From positions 62,001 to 126,000 of the forward strand of contig JASANE010000442.1 of the NCBI GenBank assembly GCA_030248225.1: DNA of 64,000 nucleotides. The letters are read 5' to 3'. Each line of letters starts with the position of its first letter. Positions within the stretch are counted from its first letter, which is position 1. Under the pieces are notes generated by a model. That model was not told the origin of the DNA. It made no database searches and saw only the letters and a program-made list of their open reading frames with translations. This DNA comes from Trileptium ribeirensis (taxonomy: Eukaryota > Nematoda > Enoplea > Enoplida > Thoracostomopsidae). The position numbers and the translations under genes were made by a program. Positions 13,701 to 26,805 of the stretch are shown here, piece by piece.

Positions 13701-16700
13701 TCGGCTGGTTTGTACCCACTTTCAGTCGGAGTTCCAAGCTGGAGGCACTTTAACGGGTTATAGCTGGCTAGCGAGGAGTCGGGCGGAGACCCGCCGTATA
13801 TTGTCGTGTTTGCCAAAAGTAGGCGAGTAGAATGAGGGGTCGCACGAGCGCATTTAGGGTCAGGGGTCAGCTACGGAGTTGGTGCAAACTGACGGAAATT
13901 TATGTTCCATTTTCGTGATGCGTTGGAAACAGAGGAGTAGGGCATACGACAACAGATTGCTAAGTCAGGTCGAGACCCGCCTGGTCTCGTTGGTTGCCTA
14001 AATGGGTAAACTACTTAAAAACACGCATACCTTCAATCAATGATCCGGCGGCTATAAGAAAAACCAGTTCCTAGGGCGCTGGTCAAGCCATTTTGGGGCG
14101 TTCAAGAGGCTATATAAAAAAGGGAATTTGTCCGGTGGGGGGGGAATAGAAGTATCGGGACGGGAAAATCAAGTAGCACACATGTACACACACATATATA
14201 TATCGCTATATGTCCACGTATATATTCAGGTGATATCTACTCGGAACCATGGTCACCAGCCAAACCTAGCGTAAGTATTGGCTGTTGATTGGGCTTTCGC
14301 CCATTTGTCCCTTGAATATCTCAGGAAACTACTGTAACCCATTTGTTTCAGCTTACTTTTGGGACCATTAAGCTATGGTTTGCTCGAACCAGGTAAAATT
14401 GATAGTCTTGATTTTGATCACTTCCCAATCCCTTAGATTGTCAAAGGCCTCCTATCCCCGGACGGTCATAATTTTGACCTTTCAGTAAGGGAACATGGGG
14501 GCTATTAGTCGAGTTCCGTTCAGGTCTCCTGTCTTGACCAGTTAAAGTTTCTCTCACGTTCCTTGTCGTTCCGAATTGAACCAATTAACCGAAGTCAATT
14601 TCCTCTGGGCTCGCATGAGCCCTGTCCAAATCTATACAAATCATGCGATAAACCATGCAATGGCAAAGGTTATATCAATAACAAAACATAGCAAAGGCAA
14701 AATGTGTGTACAATATAACAATAACAATACGCAACGCAATCATCGGTCACCATGGCACCATGCGACGCATGAAGACTTTGTTCCCTTAACTTTGTCTGGT
14801 TCGATTTGAGGTACATTTAACGTCGAAATCATGTAAAACACACGTAACGGGCCGGAACAGGCCTGTTACAATATTATGTCATCACAATACATTAAGTTTA
14901 ATGTAAAAGTTATTTTTAATGCATTTTAAATCCACTATACCTTCATTTAATTGGTTTTACTGTATATAAATTTCGAAGACCAGGTTCCGGTTCCGGATCC
15001 GGTTTAAATGGACGGTTCCGGTTGCTGGTTCCGGTTCTGGAAAATTTCGGTTCTGGTTATTCCCAGAGCACGAGCTGGCTATACGTGTTTTTCTTGAAAC
15101 CTTATGTCGAAGTCTGGATAATCGGTCTAGTCTAGGCTGACTATATAGTACAGACTATGGTGTCCTGGCTGACGGATTTATGCGGTTAATGTTTTGATTT
15201 ATTCTGTAACAGTAGAAATTCAAATTTTAACATTTGCCGAGGCGGGAAATTCAAATTTTGGCAGTCCTACATCGTGGAAAGTTTCAAATTTTGTATAAGT
15301 ACAATTCTTGAAATAGTTCAACGTATGAAATTCAAATTTTGGCGCGGGTTTTAGCTATAGTCGCGGGAGACTCTGTCGGACAAAATTCATAGTCAGTGAA
15401 GACTGTCTACGCAAAACCTTGCAGTCACGTAAGACTCAACCAGTTGTCCAGGATATCTAGAAGAACTATATGCGAAAATGGTGGGCGCCTCGAGAGCCTC
15501 TTGGACAACTTAGATTCATTCCGCTCACAACTTAACTTAAACGCCCCATTAAGAGGTACTGGTTGAAGTGTGACGTAAATTTTAAAATGCCGTTAAAGAG
15601 TGCACACCGCATGGTGTAATTTTATACATTGTAAAATCTCATGTAGCAGCACGCTCAACTGAAACATAGATAAACTTGCCAGCCATAATTGGAATCTTCT
15701 CGCACTCTACTCCATAGAGTTACAAATTGTTTGCGCCAAATTTTCACCACTTTTATTGGCGTCGGGTGCTAACACTAGCGATAGCCTGTGAATTTCAGTT
15801 TGCAGTATACACAAAAGCTTCTTATTCTACCTCGTGGTGCGTTTTTGATCTTGCAAGAGCAACAATATTAAAATTTCTACCTTGGTGTTACAATGGCAAA
15901 ATAACGACGACAAATATTGTGCGAATGATTTAAAATTCTGCAACTGCTGAAACATTTTTCATTTGAAGCATATACGTAAACCAAAATCACACATGTACAA
16001 CGGCGACGTCATGAAATTTATAAGACCATGTGTCCCTCTCAAGTTTTGACAAATTTTCGTTGGCGTGCTGATACAGCGAATATTGAAAACTACAGAGAAC
16101 ATTGTAGATTTTCGTTACGGTTAGTGAAAGGCACTTCCTATAATCGGTGGAATCTGAAGTTATATGCATCGATATAGTCGCTGCAGCAGACTGAAAACTC
16201 TCCATTTTGGCAACAAATATTGCATAATTGTATCATTTTTCGAATTAAGTGCACATGTAGAATAGAATGGATCAGCATGTTTTGAAAATAATTGTATTTG
16301 CCTGGAATGTACTCTACAGCATACGCAGGATATGGCTACATCGTTGAAAAATTATACCAGTAATTATAATTTTTTGAATTTTGTTATGCAAAAAATTCGA
16401 AGGCATTTGTCCTCTTAGCTGTTGGAGTACAAAATAAAAAAGTGTATGGCCTTGATATATGTGGATAATAGCCGTAACGTCGCGCTTACCGTATAGCTGA
16501 TAGAAATGCAGCCGGACCAGTCTGGCCTACAGGCCCGGATCGATGCATTTGTAATTTATAAGAGCTGAATAAATCAAATGCAACTCAGCGGTAACACCTA
16601 CGCGGTCTTTTAACTTTGCCTTTAAAGGCACACGTCTTTTAAAAATACTAAGATCAAATGTTGCACCACCATTTTGTGTTTGTTTTAACAGTACTATTGC

Positions 16701-17220
16701 ACTATTTATTACAATTCACAATATCACTATCATTATCGCCTTGGGTTTTCAAGAATATTGAACCGCCATTGTTGGCTATAATGAAAACGTCTGCTGGCCA
16801 ATCGCTTAGTAGTGTTATCCCACCTAACTAAATCTTTTCAATTTTCGGACATGTAACTAATGTTTGTAACAAAGGACAGATCATTTGCAAAAAGATTAAA
16901 CTTCATCGCTGGAAATAAGCTTAGAACCGGCTCATTTATACCAAATAGTTTGTGTCAGCATATATAAATTCGCAACCTATTCATATACATTTAGATGATA
17001 AAATGAAAGACGCAGTGACTATATATAATGTACCGAAACAAAGGCAAACGTACTGAATACGGAATTCTAGTGATTACAATGGGTTTGATCCTTCGTCGGA
17101 AAATTTTAAGGAGCGATTAGTAAATAACAAACATTTAATGTCAAAGTACATTAAAACGCGCAATTACAAATATACACAAGTATGCTTTACAATCTATACA
17201 TCACAAAATAATCCATAGCA
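13701..17220. other. Gap: no gene recognised
   Basis: Mostly unique-looking noncoding DNA. It contains a (GGTTCC)n-like microsatellite at 14,968-15,060 and a scatter of the near-palindrome GAAATTCAAATTTTGGC at about 15,220-15,345. No open frame here shows a recognisable domain. Confidence 0.45.
14968..15060 (+). repeat. GGTTCC-type microsatellite
   Basis: GGTTCCGG, GGTTCTGG and related hexamers recur about ten times in 90 bp, in interrupted form. Confidence 0.75.
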
Positions 17221-17225
17221 AATAT

Positions 17226-17528
17226 TACAAACTGTTCTCGTTTGTAATATTTGTTATGGACGATCGGTCACTTATAACATTTGCTGCAAGAGACCAATCG
17301 TTTATAACAAATGCTATAAACGGTTGATTGCCCATAACAAATATTACAAACATTTCGTCGCTCGCAAAATTTGTTACAGACGACGAATCGTCTGTAACCG
17401 AATTTATAGACGCGTTGTTGTCTGTAACCTGATATACGAAAGATCGATCGTTTACAACAAGGTAAAGACTACTCATCGTTTGTAACACCATTTTTCCTGT
17501 TGCTGTACGCTTTTCTGTGAAAGGCGCA
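17226..17528. mobile_element. MITE family A, truncated copy
   Basis: It shares the right end (GTCGCTGTA / CTGTACGC ... GGCGCA) and the internal palindromic subrepeats (GTTTATAACAAATGTTATAAAC type, CGATCGATCG cores) with the full-length copy at 54,161-54,722. The left TIR is absent. The open frames on the minus strand are translations of the subrepeats. Confidence 0.8.
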
Positions 17529-18671
17529 TTATGCTGCAATTTGATTGGCTGATTTCAAACTGAGGCAGTCGCTTCGTCCAATGGCAATTTAGTTGTTCCC
17601 GAACAACTTCTGGATGAAGAAGGTTAATTGACGACAAGCCATTCATGTCAAAATTAAACATGATTTGACAAGGGTCCAACATGTGCAAATGCCGCAACAG
17701 CTGGTACGTTCAATTTTTTTCTACATGCAATAGTTGGAGCCATTCCGAGTTTCGCTTAATGGAACACTAGTTGGCACCGCTCGAACTGTTGCTTTTCATC
17801 CCTGAACCACCGATTTTCTAATACTTGGGGTGTGGAATTTACCCTTCTGAGGCGTCGGACTTTTGCTGGCTGGTAGTACAATCGCAGCCCTGGCGCCGAA
17901 GGTGCCACCCCTGGGGGAACTCGAGCATTCATGGCTAAATGTAAAGAAAATTTGTAGCAAAATTTGTATGAATAAAGTGAAATTTAATTAAATATGATTG
18001 AAAACGAAAATGTTTGATTTCACGAAAACGAAATAATTTTATGCTAGCTCTTTCCCACACAATTTTATAAGTTTGAGGCAGTGTAATCTTCAAAGCGATA
18101 CGGTAACGGGTTTGTCTTGGGGAGTGTGTTTTTGTTCCTTCGCTTTACGCTATTCTTAAAGAACCAAACAACTGCTTGTATATAGCTTAGTCGGAGGCGC
18201 ACGACACGCGCATTCAAACGATTCCGGTTTAATATGCCTTTGCGGCAAAACTTTGTTCAAAATTGCACGAAATACACGTTAATGCAGCAAGATGTTATAT
18301 TTATTTCTTCAATTTCTAACAACGACTCGGTTTTTTAGTTCCAACAACAACAACGCTCAACACCTTACTATTGAAAACTGTGCAAAATAGAACTATTGCG
18401 AACACACAAGTCAGTAAATAAACGTCAATATATTAAAACCCACGCTAACTCGTCAAGAACTAGCTAGCTCATCCGTTTCGTCGTCAAAAACATAATTAAT
18501 AATAATTAGAATCATCATCAAAAACAATGTTAATATAAAACAATAAACGAGTATAATAATGAACAATAATATGCAACGTTAATAGGCGAAAAACGGTACC
18601 CTGTACCGTGCAAGTATTACGCATGATAGTAACAAGATATACAAAATACATTCACTATAAAAGTTTAGAGC
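17529..18671. other. Gap: no gene recognised
   Basis: AT-rich noncoding sequence with a short CAA-rich patch near 18,340. I see nothing else. Confidence 0.45.
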
Positions 18672-19230
18672 ATTTTAGTTGAAAATTTTAAATGGGAAAT
18701 TGTGGAGAAATGGGGTGGAAAGAAGGGCGTTGGTTTTGAAAAAGTAGGGAGAGGTTAAGATAAAATTTTAATATGATGAAGGGGTAGGTAGGGAGATTGG
18801 AATTAGAAATTAGGGGAGTGGGAGTTAAGTTTTGAATGGATGGGGAATGTTTAAAAAATGTAGGAAAATTGAGAAAATGGAGATTCTGGGAAAAGGTAAA
18901 TTTATAGAAAATAGGAGAAGGGGAAGGTGTTGGTTAAATATGTGAATATATAAGGTTAGAAGAAAAGGATATTAGAATTTGAAGAATAATGGTTGGGTAT
19001 TGAGGGAGAGTGGATTTTTTAAATTTTGTTGGAAAATGTAGGAAATTGAGGGAAAATGAAATTTGGTTAAATTTTGATTATAGTGAAAAAGGAGGGGTGA
19101 ATAGGAAATAAGTGATATTTAAAAAGAAAAAGGTATTTTTGGATGGTTTTAAGTATGAATTTTGGGTTTTGGAATATATAGGAATGCGAGGAAAATGTAG
19201 GAAATATATGAATTTTAGTATATTTTATAT
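18672..19230 (+). other. Cytosine-depleted tract
   Basis: From about 18,729 to 19,184 the plus strand has only one or two C residues in some 450 bases, while G remains frequent. The sequence is a loose series of GGAAAATGTAGGAAATTGAGG-like words without a clear period. Flanking DNA has ordinary C content. No coding frame is convincing. This could be a diverged purine-biased satellite or the product of strand-specific C loss. Confidence 0.8.
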
Positions 19231-20235
19231 AGCTATACCTAATTACATAGCCAGTGACACATTTTGACCAATAAATTTTATGTACAGTTTCATGTAAATA
19301 ATACGCTCATATATCATGCCTAGGACGACAGGGGAGTACCAGAGCGGGTGTGGAGGCTGGCCTTTTAGTTAATTGAAAAATTTGAGTAAGAGTAGGTGTA
19401 GAAAAAGGCACCAGCCCACAATTAATAACTATGAATATGCTTAGTAATATCATAAAAATTTCGGTCCTTGGATTCGAGTTAGCAATACCCGGTCGAGAGT
19501 GCAGGTGGATCTCGAATAAATTAGTAGTGCTACTTGTGACGTATGGCAGCCGTCCCGGGTCGATGGAGCATGTAGTACTATTCTTGATTAGATCAGGCAA
19601 GGAATCTGTTACCCTATCGAGCCTGCAGTCGATCCCACGTACTATTCTTGGTCAGCCAGCCGGGGGCCTCGAATCTCTAGTCGACCGCTACCGTACAATT
19701 TTAGTAACGTAGTCTGGCAGCCGTCCGGGGTCGGCTAGTTTAACATAACTGGCACTATTAGTGCAATTCTAAGGCTTAGGTTAAGGTAATTGTCTGAGCA
19801 GGATTTCTATCAACGGCAGTGTAGTTCTGTGCTTACGCGACCTTCCTACCCCCAGCCACTACTATAACACAGCAAAGACACCATTTAACTACGAGTCTGC
19901 CCGCCAAATAGTTTTACACTAACAGCCGAGGTGCACGAGTTGGTGGTCTAGCGGGCTAGAAAAGTGGTGATGAATCGAAATTGCTAGTTTTCTTACTATC
20001 GGTGTCAATCCAATATCACAAGTAGCTCTGCAAGTTGCTAGTTAGCTTCTATTACGCTCTCTCCAGTAGACACAGTTGACAGCCAATGATTTACAAATAT
20101 TTATTATGTAACAGGGTCGTTCCGACCCTGTCACGAGCATTTCAGGACTTTCACACTCAAAATCGTACCGTGACGCGTTGGCACATGACTGTTTTGTCTA
20201 AAAAAATGTTACTCGCATGTATGTACCGTTTAGAC
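19231..20235. other. Gap with two GGCAGCCGTCC-type repeats
   Basis: TGGCAGCCGTCCCGGGTCGA at about 19,542 recurs with few changes at about 19,710, with a looser relative near 19,655. This suggests a degraded direct repeat. The overlapping frames of 93-97 codons on both strands at 19,307-19,712 carry no recognised domain. Confidence 0.35.
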
Positions 20236-20745
20236 GAAGATGTCACTGATGTCTATGATCCGTTCTTGTGTAAAATTATTGCTTTATCAATGATCCGTTT
20301 TTGTATCAAAGTATCGCCTATGTATATCAATGAACCGATTTTGTATAAAAGTATCGCTTGTATATCAATGAACCGTATTTGTATAAAAGTATCGCTTGTA
20401 TATCAATGAACCGATTTTGTATAAAAGTATCGCTTGTATATCAATGAACCGATTTTGTATAAAAGTATCGCTTGTATATCAATGAACCGATTTTGTATAA
20501 AAGTATCGCTTGTATATCAATGAACCGATTTTGTATAAAAGTATCGCTTGTATATCAATGAACCGATTTTGGTATAAAAGTATCGCTTGTATATCAATGA
20601 TCCGTTTTTGTATAAAAGTATCGCTTGTATATCAATGATCCGTTTTTGTATGAAAGTACCGCTTGTATATCAATGAACCGATTTTGTATAAAAGTATCGC
20701 TGGTATATCGATGAACCGTTTCTGTATGACAGTGTCGCTTGTACC
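20236..20745 (+). repeat. 38-bp tandem repeat, about 13 copies
   Basis: The unit contains TATATCAATGAACCGATTTT followed by GTATAAAAGTATCGCTTG. The central copies (about 20,340-20,580) are nearly identical and the flanking copies are diverged, as expected for array growth from the middle. There are no unique spacers, so it is not a CRISPR array. Confidence 0.95.
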
Positions 20746-21629
20746 GTTTTGTAATTAGGGACGTGTGTTGTAACCTGACTGAGCCATCAGGAAATGAGCC
20801 GCCTCAACCGATCTGTAAGACTGCAGAAGGAGCCCCACACTAATGGAAACTAGAAATTAGCCTAAGACCCAACCAGCAAACACTACGTGCTATAGGTTGA
20901 CGGTTACGACCGTCCGGGAATAGGAGGCCCCTGGCTGCACGTTCGAGAAAACACGTTGGTTAAGAATGAAATCAAAAATATTAAATTTACTTGGTTTTAG
21001 CGACACACTAAGTAATGGTCACAGAAACAACAAGTCGAAATAAGCGGAAATCACACTTTTGGTAGCCTTTGCCAGTGTAAGGGACGACGGATACCGGGTT
21101 AATTCGAAGGCCAGCCACCGTCGACGGTACGATGATCCGGAAAATGACCGAAGCTGGCTGGTAGAACACTTTGGGGGAGTGTGAGTGGACTTCCAAAACC
21201 GCTCCGAACAAAGCCAGAGCTTCGCTTGTAACATGCAGGGACAATCGCTACTTACGCTAGGTGGGATTGTCAACGCGGAACCCGGATTGTTACCTTCCCT
21301 ATATATAGGACATACCATATATAAAGTACGTCAATGTATCTATCCGTGTGTGTGTGTGCCCCGAGGACGACTCTTTTGGGTAAAACCGCTCCGCTTTTGG
21401 CAGACCATTGTAGTATGCAACTAATACAAACCCCACTTTTCGACATCCTCGTTGCCCTATCCCGCATTCGATCCGGTGCATGTAACCCCTAGTTTTGTTC
21501 ATCGTGACTAGTTGAGTCCAACGATATGTGCCGGACCTCCGTCCGAGTCCCTGTTGACTCGCGGTAGCCTCGCGAAGATGCCCAGAAAGCAGTTGTCAAT
21601 CGCTGATGGGCACCGATAAATCGAATTTT
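20746..21629. other. Gap: possible decayed extension of the right repeat arm
   Basis: Similarity to the left copy fades here. A (GT)n run at 21,344-21,358 with neighbouring TATATATAGG may correspond to the CACACA/TATATA cluster at 14,180-14,230. No gene is visible. Confidence 0.35.
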
Positions 21630-24600
21630 TCGCTCAACTCTAAAATGGGCGAGCTACCCCTCATTGGATTCGTCTCGAGGAGACATCTCCAAAAATACCC
21701 GGCGAGTCTCGGTCCGCCGCCCCGTTAACCTTGGACAACCAACAAATGCGCCCCTACCATAGCCACGACTCTCTCTAATCGCCGCAATTTTAGTACCGTT
21801 CTTACCCCTGCCACCCCAGTAGCAATATCACCCCTCGTTCAAATCGCCGTTGGACGGTGAGTCCAACGATACCCGGCGGGCGTTGCTCCGCCCAACCGTT
21901 AACGCGGGAGAGCCCGCTAAAGTTCCCCATACTAATACCTATGGGAACCCATAAGTGGGTCCCGACCCGTTATTACGTCCTTCCCCATCGTGTTTGGTAT
22001 CAATCGACCCCGTTTTCCGTCCTGGGACCGAATCTGACCCCAGCCCCTCGAAAATCCTCCTGGATCCCCCTTGTCCCGTTTCCCTTCCCACGCCCGCCTC
22101 GTGTCCTCGCTGTCCTTTCGCTTTTGTCCTCGTTCTCTCTCTAACCGACGTTTCTGGTCGGTTTTCTTCTTTGGTGCTTTGTTGTTGTTGTGTTTGGTGC
22201 GTTGTGAGTTTGTGTTTATCCTGAGCGACCTTTCTGTCGCTCCGGACGCCATCCTGTCTGATGTGTGTAGTGTGAGTATTTGTGTATATGTGTGTGTAGA
22301 TATATGTATGTACATATATATATATGTAAGGACATAACATAAGGACGGACGAACAAGGACACCACGTACTAAAATTTGGTAAATTTTAGAGTTTTACGGA
22401 CGAACGAAACGTGGACGGATAGGACTAACGGGGGGCGACTTTAGGGCCCTCCCGTGGACTCTAGGGGCCCTGGAGCAGGGTTCCTGAACAGATAGGAGTA
22501 CGTTAAGGCTTGCCTCGTCTCTGACCCCGAGACGGACGTTCTTTCCCGTCGCCGGTTCCCCCCCCCGGCGGGACTTCGAAACATAGGCTTCGGCAGGAAA
22601 AGTACAAATTAGCTCGAGTCTTTTCGATATTTTCGGATGTCCTCGCGTACGAGGGTCATCTGCTAAATTCAATTTAGCTTAATTAGGATGGCGGCAAGTC
22701 AAGGACAACAAAGACAGAGCCGATCGCCGCCGAGTTAGGATGAGTTGGGAAGATTGAACAATCAAAATTCAAACAGATTGGCACGCTAATTGGAGTTGAA
22801 GAAAGAAATTGCGTGTCCCGAAAGTAGTCGCGATAGTTTAAGTTAAGCTGGGACCGGAAATAGTTCAAATCTTGTTAGTTTAGGATCTGATTTCGCTGGA
22901 CATCCGGCGATGAGAACGGGAAATTGGGACTTCAAAATTTACTTTTCTTGGGAAAATTTGGACAAAAATCACAGATGGTCAACTTCCGAGTACTCGGAAG
23001 ATTCAAACTTGATGTCGGCAAATTTAATTGAAGCCGACTCTCTTTAAGGAGATCGACGGTTTACGGTAGCCGTCAAGATTCTATTTTCCGGAAGTGTCCC
23101 CAATTGGACACTGGACAGAAAACCCAAAAAAGTGGGTGTCAAGAAATCGCCAACGATTGGACGGCGACAAAATCGCCATCCTAACATACAGGCAGAAATT
23201 TCGAGGTTACGACCAACGCATCGAATCTTGGAATCAGTTGGACTTCGACAGCGCGGAGTTCGGTCGACTTTACTGACCGGCTCCGACGCACTATTTTCTG
23301 TGTTTAGTTTTCATATGGCTCTGCTTTCTTTGGCTTTTCGCTTTTGCTTCGGACCGATTCGATGGACAAAGATTTCCGGGTAGGTGTATACCTGGCGAAG
23401 GGGTTCAGCTGGTGCTGCCCCAGGGATCAACGTTCGTAAGTACTGGAAGGCTCAGTGGATGCAGGGGTTTAGTTTCCCTGCCGGATGAAGAGTAACAGGC
23501 CATTCTCTTAAATATTTCATGAACGTAGCATGTTTCTTTGCCCCTAAGTAGAATCTATCGCGTTCAAGTTTCACCCACCCCGTCCCCTCGGAAAAGCTAC
23601 ACACGATCTTAACTGGAATCAACCTCTAGAATCGAGTTCCGACGTAGGAGGCGTTAGGCGATTTAGGGCATATTCGTGCAGAGCACTGTGAGGACCGACT
23701 GACTAATTCGAAGTCTTTCTGATTCCACGTGGTCTTAGGTAAGGCACAACAAAATGGACGCTTCGCGTCCGGGATTTACATGACTTGCTTCTTTTGAGTT
23801 AGGATCAATGAATTTTCCTGAGCCGACCACGGTAAAATTTCGTGAACGTGCATGCCGCAGAAAATAGGGACTTACTCAATGGTTTTGCTATTTTGGTTTA
23901 CAAACTTACAGCTTAGTGGATTGTTCAATGCTCATGCTGTGTTTGAGCTTGGACAGAATCGCAGATTAGGGACGGTGGACTAGCTTCCGTCGGGTTTTAG
24001 GAAACCCTCAAAATTTCGTTTTGTTCTTTTGAGTTAAGAAAATTTGGGAATTTAAAAGACTAATCAAGTTCTAGGGACGTTAACTTGAGCTTAAGGTGTT
24101 TGTTGCTTTCACGGAATGTTGTCTCGAAATCATCTTTACTTAGTTGTTAGGATCTGATTTGTGAAAACACAGACGACATATTCGGTAGGCACCTCATTCG
24201 TGCGCCAACCTCATTAGGACGACTGACCGGACTAACTTTAGACGCCCCTCTGGACCCCCGGCTTGTTTAAAGATGAGCTGGAGGAGCAACCCCCAGCTGA
24301 GCAAAAAATCCGCCGACTTCGATCTGTGACGATGGTGCATTGTTTGGTAGCGATACACCAGTTCTGACTCCAGATAACTATGTGGCGAAAACAGTTAAAT
24401 TTACCAGTGTTCGCCATTGCACTACGCAATGGTCTCTTCTCGAGACTATCGTCCAAAGGTGATAGAAATTAAAGTTTACCCCTGGGCCATCACCGGAAGC
24501 CGCCTTTGCGCGGAGAAACACATTGTGTCCCCGCCTTCCAACAAAATTTTAGGACTTTCAAAAACAAAGAAAACTTACCTCCTCGCCCTGGCCATTTCGG

Positions 24601-25991
24601 CCCCAAACCGGGCGAGTGCAAAACCCCTTTTTCCTTTTGCAGCGAGTCAAATACAATAGGATGAAATTACTTATGGGCACAAATGCAAGTGTATCTTGAG
24701 GATAAACGATTAGACGCCCCTCGTCAGATTCTGTGGTCAGTATCGTTTTGAGCAGCGCTCCCACCATGCTGTAGAGCTCGCGTAGTCCGCCCCGAACACC
24801 GTTTTTCCCTCCGTCCCGCTTAAGCATTCGTCGCCCAGAGCGACCTGCATTGAGGAGCGATCTCTGAAGCACTCTAGGGCCCCTGCTTAGTGCGCTGCAT
24901 AGCTGAGTAGTTAGCTAACATTGAGTCGAAGCAGGGATAACCGCCCCTAGTTCGCAACGTGGCGAATATCCGTACGCTCCAACCCTGATTTGTTTTCTCA
25001 TCGCCCAGTGCCCGTGATTGATTAAACCGACGCGACCTCTGCGAGTTCCTGCTAAACTCCCCAAGGTGATCACTTAGGTCGTCCGACAGACGTTTGGGAA
25101 CACTCGTCCCGGCATAAACATTGATCTCGTAAATAAACGTTGTATCTTGACACACCGAGTACAGTCTTCTTCGATACCGAGACGATAGGGACTTTCTACT
25201 TTTATGGTTTGTCCGCTCGGACGAGCAGGCACTGCTCGCCATGGCTTGTGGGCGAGAATGTCACAAGCACTGGCGAGCAGGGCCTTCTAACATCTATTTG
25301 TGTTCTTGCTCAGGAGAAAACAAATGGAAAACGTCATCCCAATTTGACCCGTTCACGATAGGACCCAAGAAATTTGTTAGGAATGTTCTCGATTTTAATA
25401 AGTTAAAACTTCCACTGGCCAAGGTACCAGTGCGCTTGCCTAAAATCTACTGATAAGTGCAGGCCACGCCATTGATAATCCGACACTAAACACTCAGGGC
25501 TCGTCGGAACCCTGTGGGGGCCACATAGGTCAATGCTCTAACACGGAGCATACCGTGAATTTAACTAGGCAAATCGTCTTGAGCTTCAAATTTCTAGGGA
25601 CATTTTCATGTTTTATTTCAAAACTCACTACACTAAAACAGAATTTAACAACTTCCGATGAGTCTAAGATAGGGAATAGCGGCTAGGCTCCATGACCTGC
25701 GAGCAGGTGTCGGTGCTAGCCTCCCTGGGGGACCTCAGAAATCATACCCGATACTAGACACGTGCGCAACCCTTCGGGCGGGGTCCGAACACACCCCGTG
25801 AAGCGCGCCTGCGGCCTGCTAAGCTCCGTAGCTTCTTGGGTCTGACCAAGAATAGGTTCAAAATTTAGTATTCACGGTCCACCCTTGAGGTTACGATAGC
25901 CGGGGTCGTATGGGCATGGTGTTAGGAAGTTGCGCCATGCAGCTGCGTCACCGGTTATTACAACGTATGGGGGCTACGCCGTGAGGCGTCA
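21630..25991 (-). mobile_element. Right copy (arm) of the 5-kb inverted dispersed repeat
   Basis: Reverse-complement partner of 8512-13,700, colinear over its length. The best conserved part, 25,700-25,860, includes GAAGC(T)TCTTGGGTCTGACC and the block around CGCGCCTGCGGCCTGC. The outer edge of both copies is GCCTCACGGCGTAGCCCCC. The many short open frames (for example at 22-25 kb on both strands) are not conserved between the copies and so are not called as genes. Confidence 0.75.
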
Positions 25992-26120
25992 ATTTTCATT
26001 TCTACCCCACGTAGCGAGTTTAAAAATTTTTGTCCAAACCATACGCCGTGAGGCGTATCAATCTTATTCCACCCCCATGTCGTAAGCTAAAATTTTCGTA
26101 CTATCCATACGCCATGAGTG
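25970..26120. repeat. Short tandem repeat at the outer edge of the right arm
   Basis: TACGCCGTGAGGCGT occurs at about 25,975 and 26,042, and as a diverged form at 26,108, giving a period of about 67-70 bp. The left copy has only one such unit. The core itself is palindromic. Confidence 0.65.
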
Positions 26121-26496
26121 CGGACTACGCTATCTGTAATAGTCTTTGTCAATGGTGGAGACTTCTCGCATTTGGATAGCTGTAATTGGTTTATTATTGA
26201 TGTCTACTTGAACGTATGTTAGCCTTGTGTGTTACGTGTTTGTTTCTGTGCCCCTGGTCGTTTCGAACAATTGGCTTTGTCACGTACCGACTATTCGGAC
26301 TCCACCCAATGGCAGTGGCGTATGAACTGACCTTGTGCGTACGTAGTGGCGGGCACATTTTCAGAGTTGCTTATTAGTTAACTATTTTACCTTCACTAGC
26401 TGCTTAATAATTCATTATCAACCGTATACGTGATTCTACCTGGCATAAAATTTCGCGGTACTAATTACATCGGACTGATTGTATTTTGCGACGTCA
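26121..26496. other. Gap: candidate U3 side of the retroelement LTR
   Basis: No gene is visible. The LTR start cannot be located because the element has no surviving 3' LTR to compare with. Confidence 0.3.
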
Positions 26497-26805
26497 CTTG
26501 ATTTGGAACGATATTACTTCGCGTTATTGACTGATTTGGAACGATATTACTTCGCGTTATTGACTGATTTGGAACGATATTACTTCGCGTTATTGACTGA
26601 TTTGGAACGATATTACTTCGCGTTATTGACTGATTTGGAACGATATTACTTCGCGTTATTGACTGATTTGGAACGTTATTACTTCGTGTTATTGCCTGAT
26701 TTGGAACGGGATTATTCTGTGTGATTGACTGATCGGGTTCGGTACTAATTCGTGTTCGTGGCCGACTGGGAACGACTTCATTCCGCGCTACCGACTGACT
26801 TGGAC
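26497..26805 (+). repeat. 33-bp tandem repeat upstream of the retroelement
   Basis: The unit is TGACTGATTTGGAACGATAT followed by TACTTCGCGTTAT. About nine copies are present. The central five are identical and the edges are diverged. A period of 33 keeps one frame open (26,479-26,724), but the peptide is only the repeat translated. Its position about 0.75 kb upstream of the gag start suggests an LTR or leader (enhancer-like) repeat. That role is inference. Confidence 0.9.

Noticed and set aside
20236..20745. Regular direct repeats resembling a CRISPR array
   Set aside because: There are no unique spacers between repeats and no cas genes, and the context is eukaryotic. It is an ordinary minisatellite.
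8512..25991. A single Maverick/Polinton-type giant element with 5-kb TIRs
   Set aside because: No DNA polymerase B, retroviral-like integrase, ATPase or capsid gene lies between the arms, and a partial third copy elsewhere suggests separate insertions.
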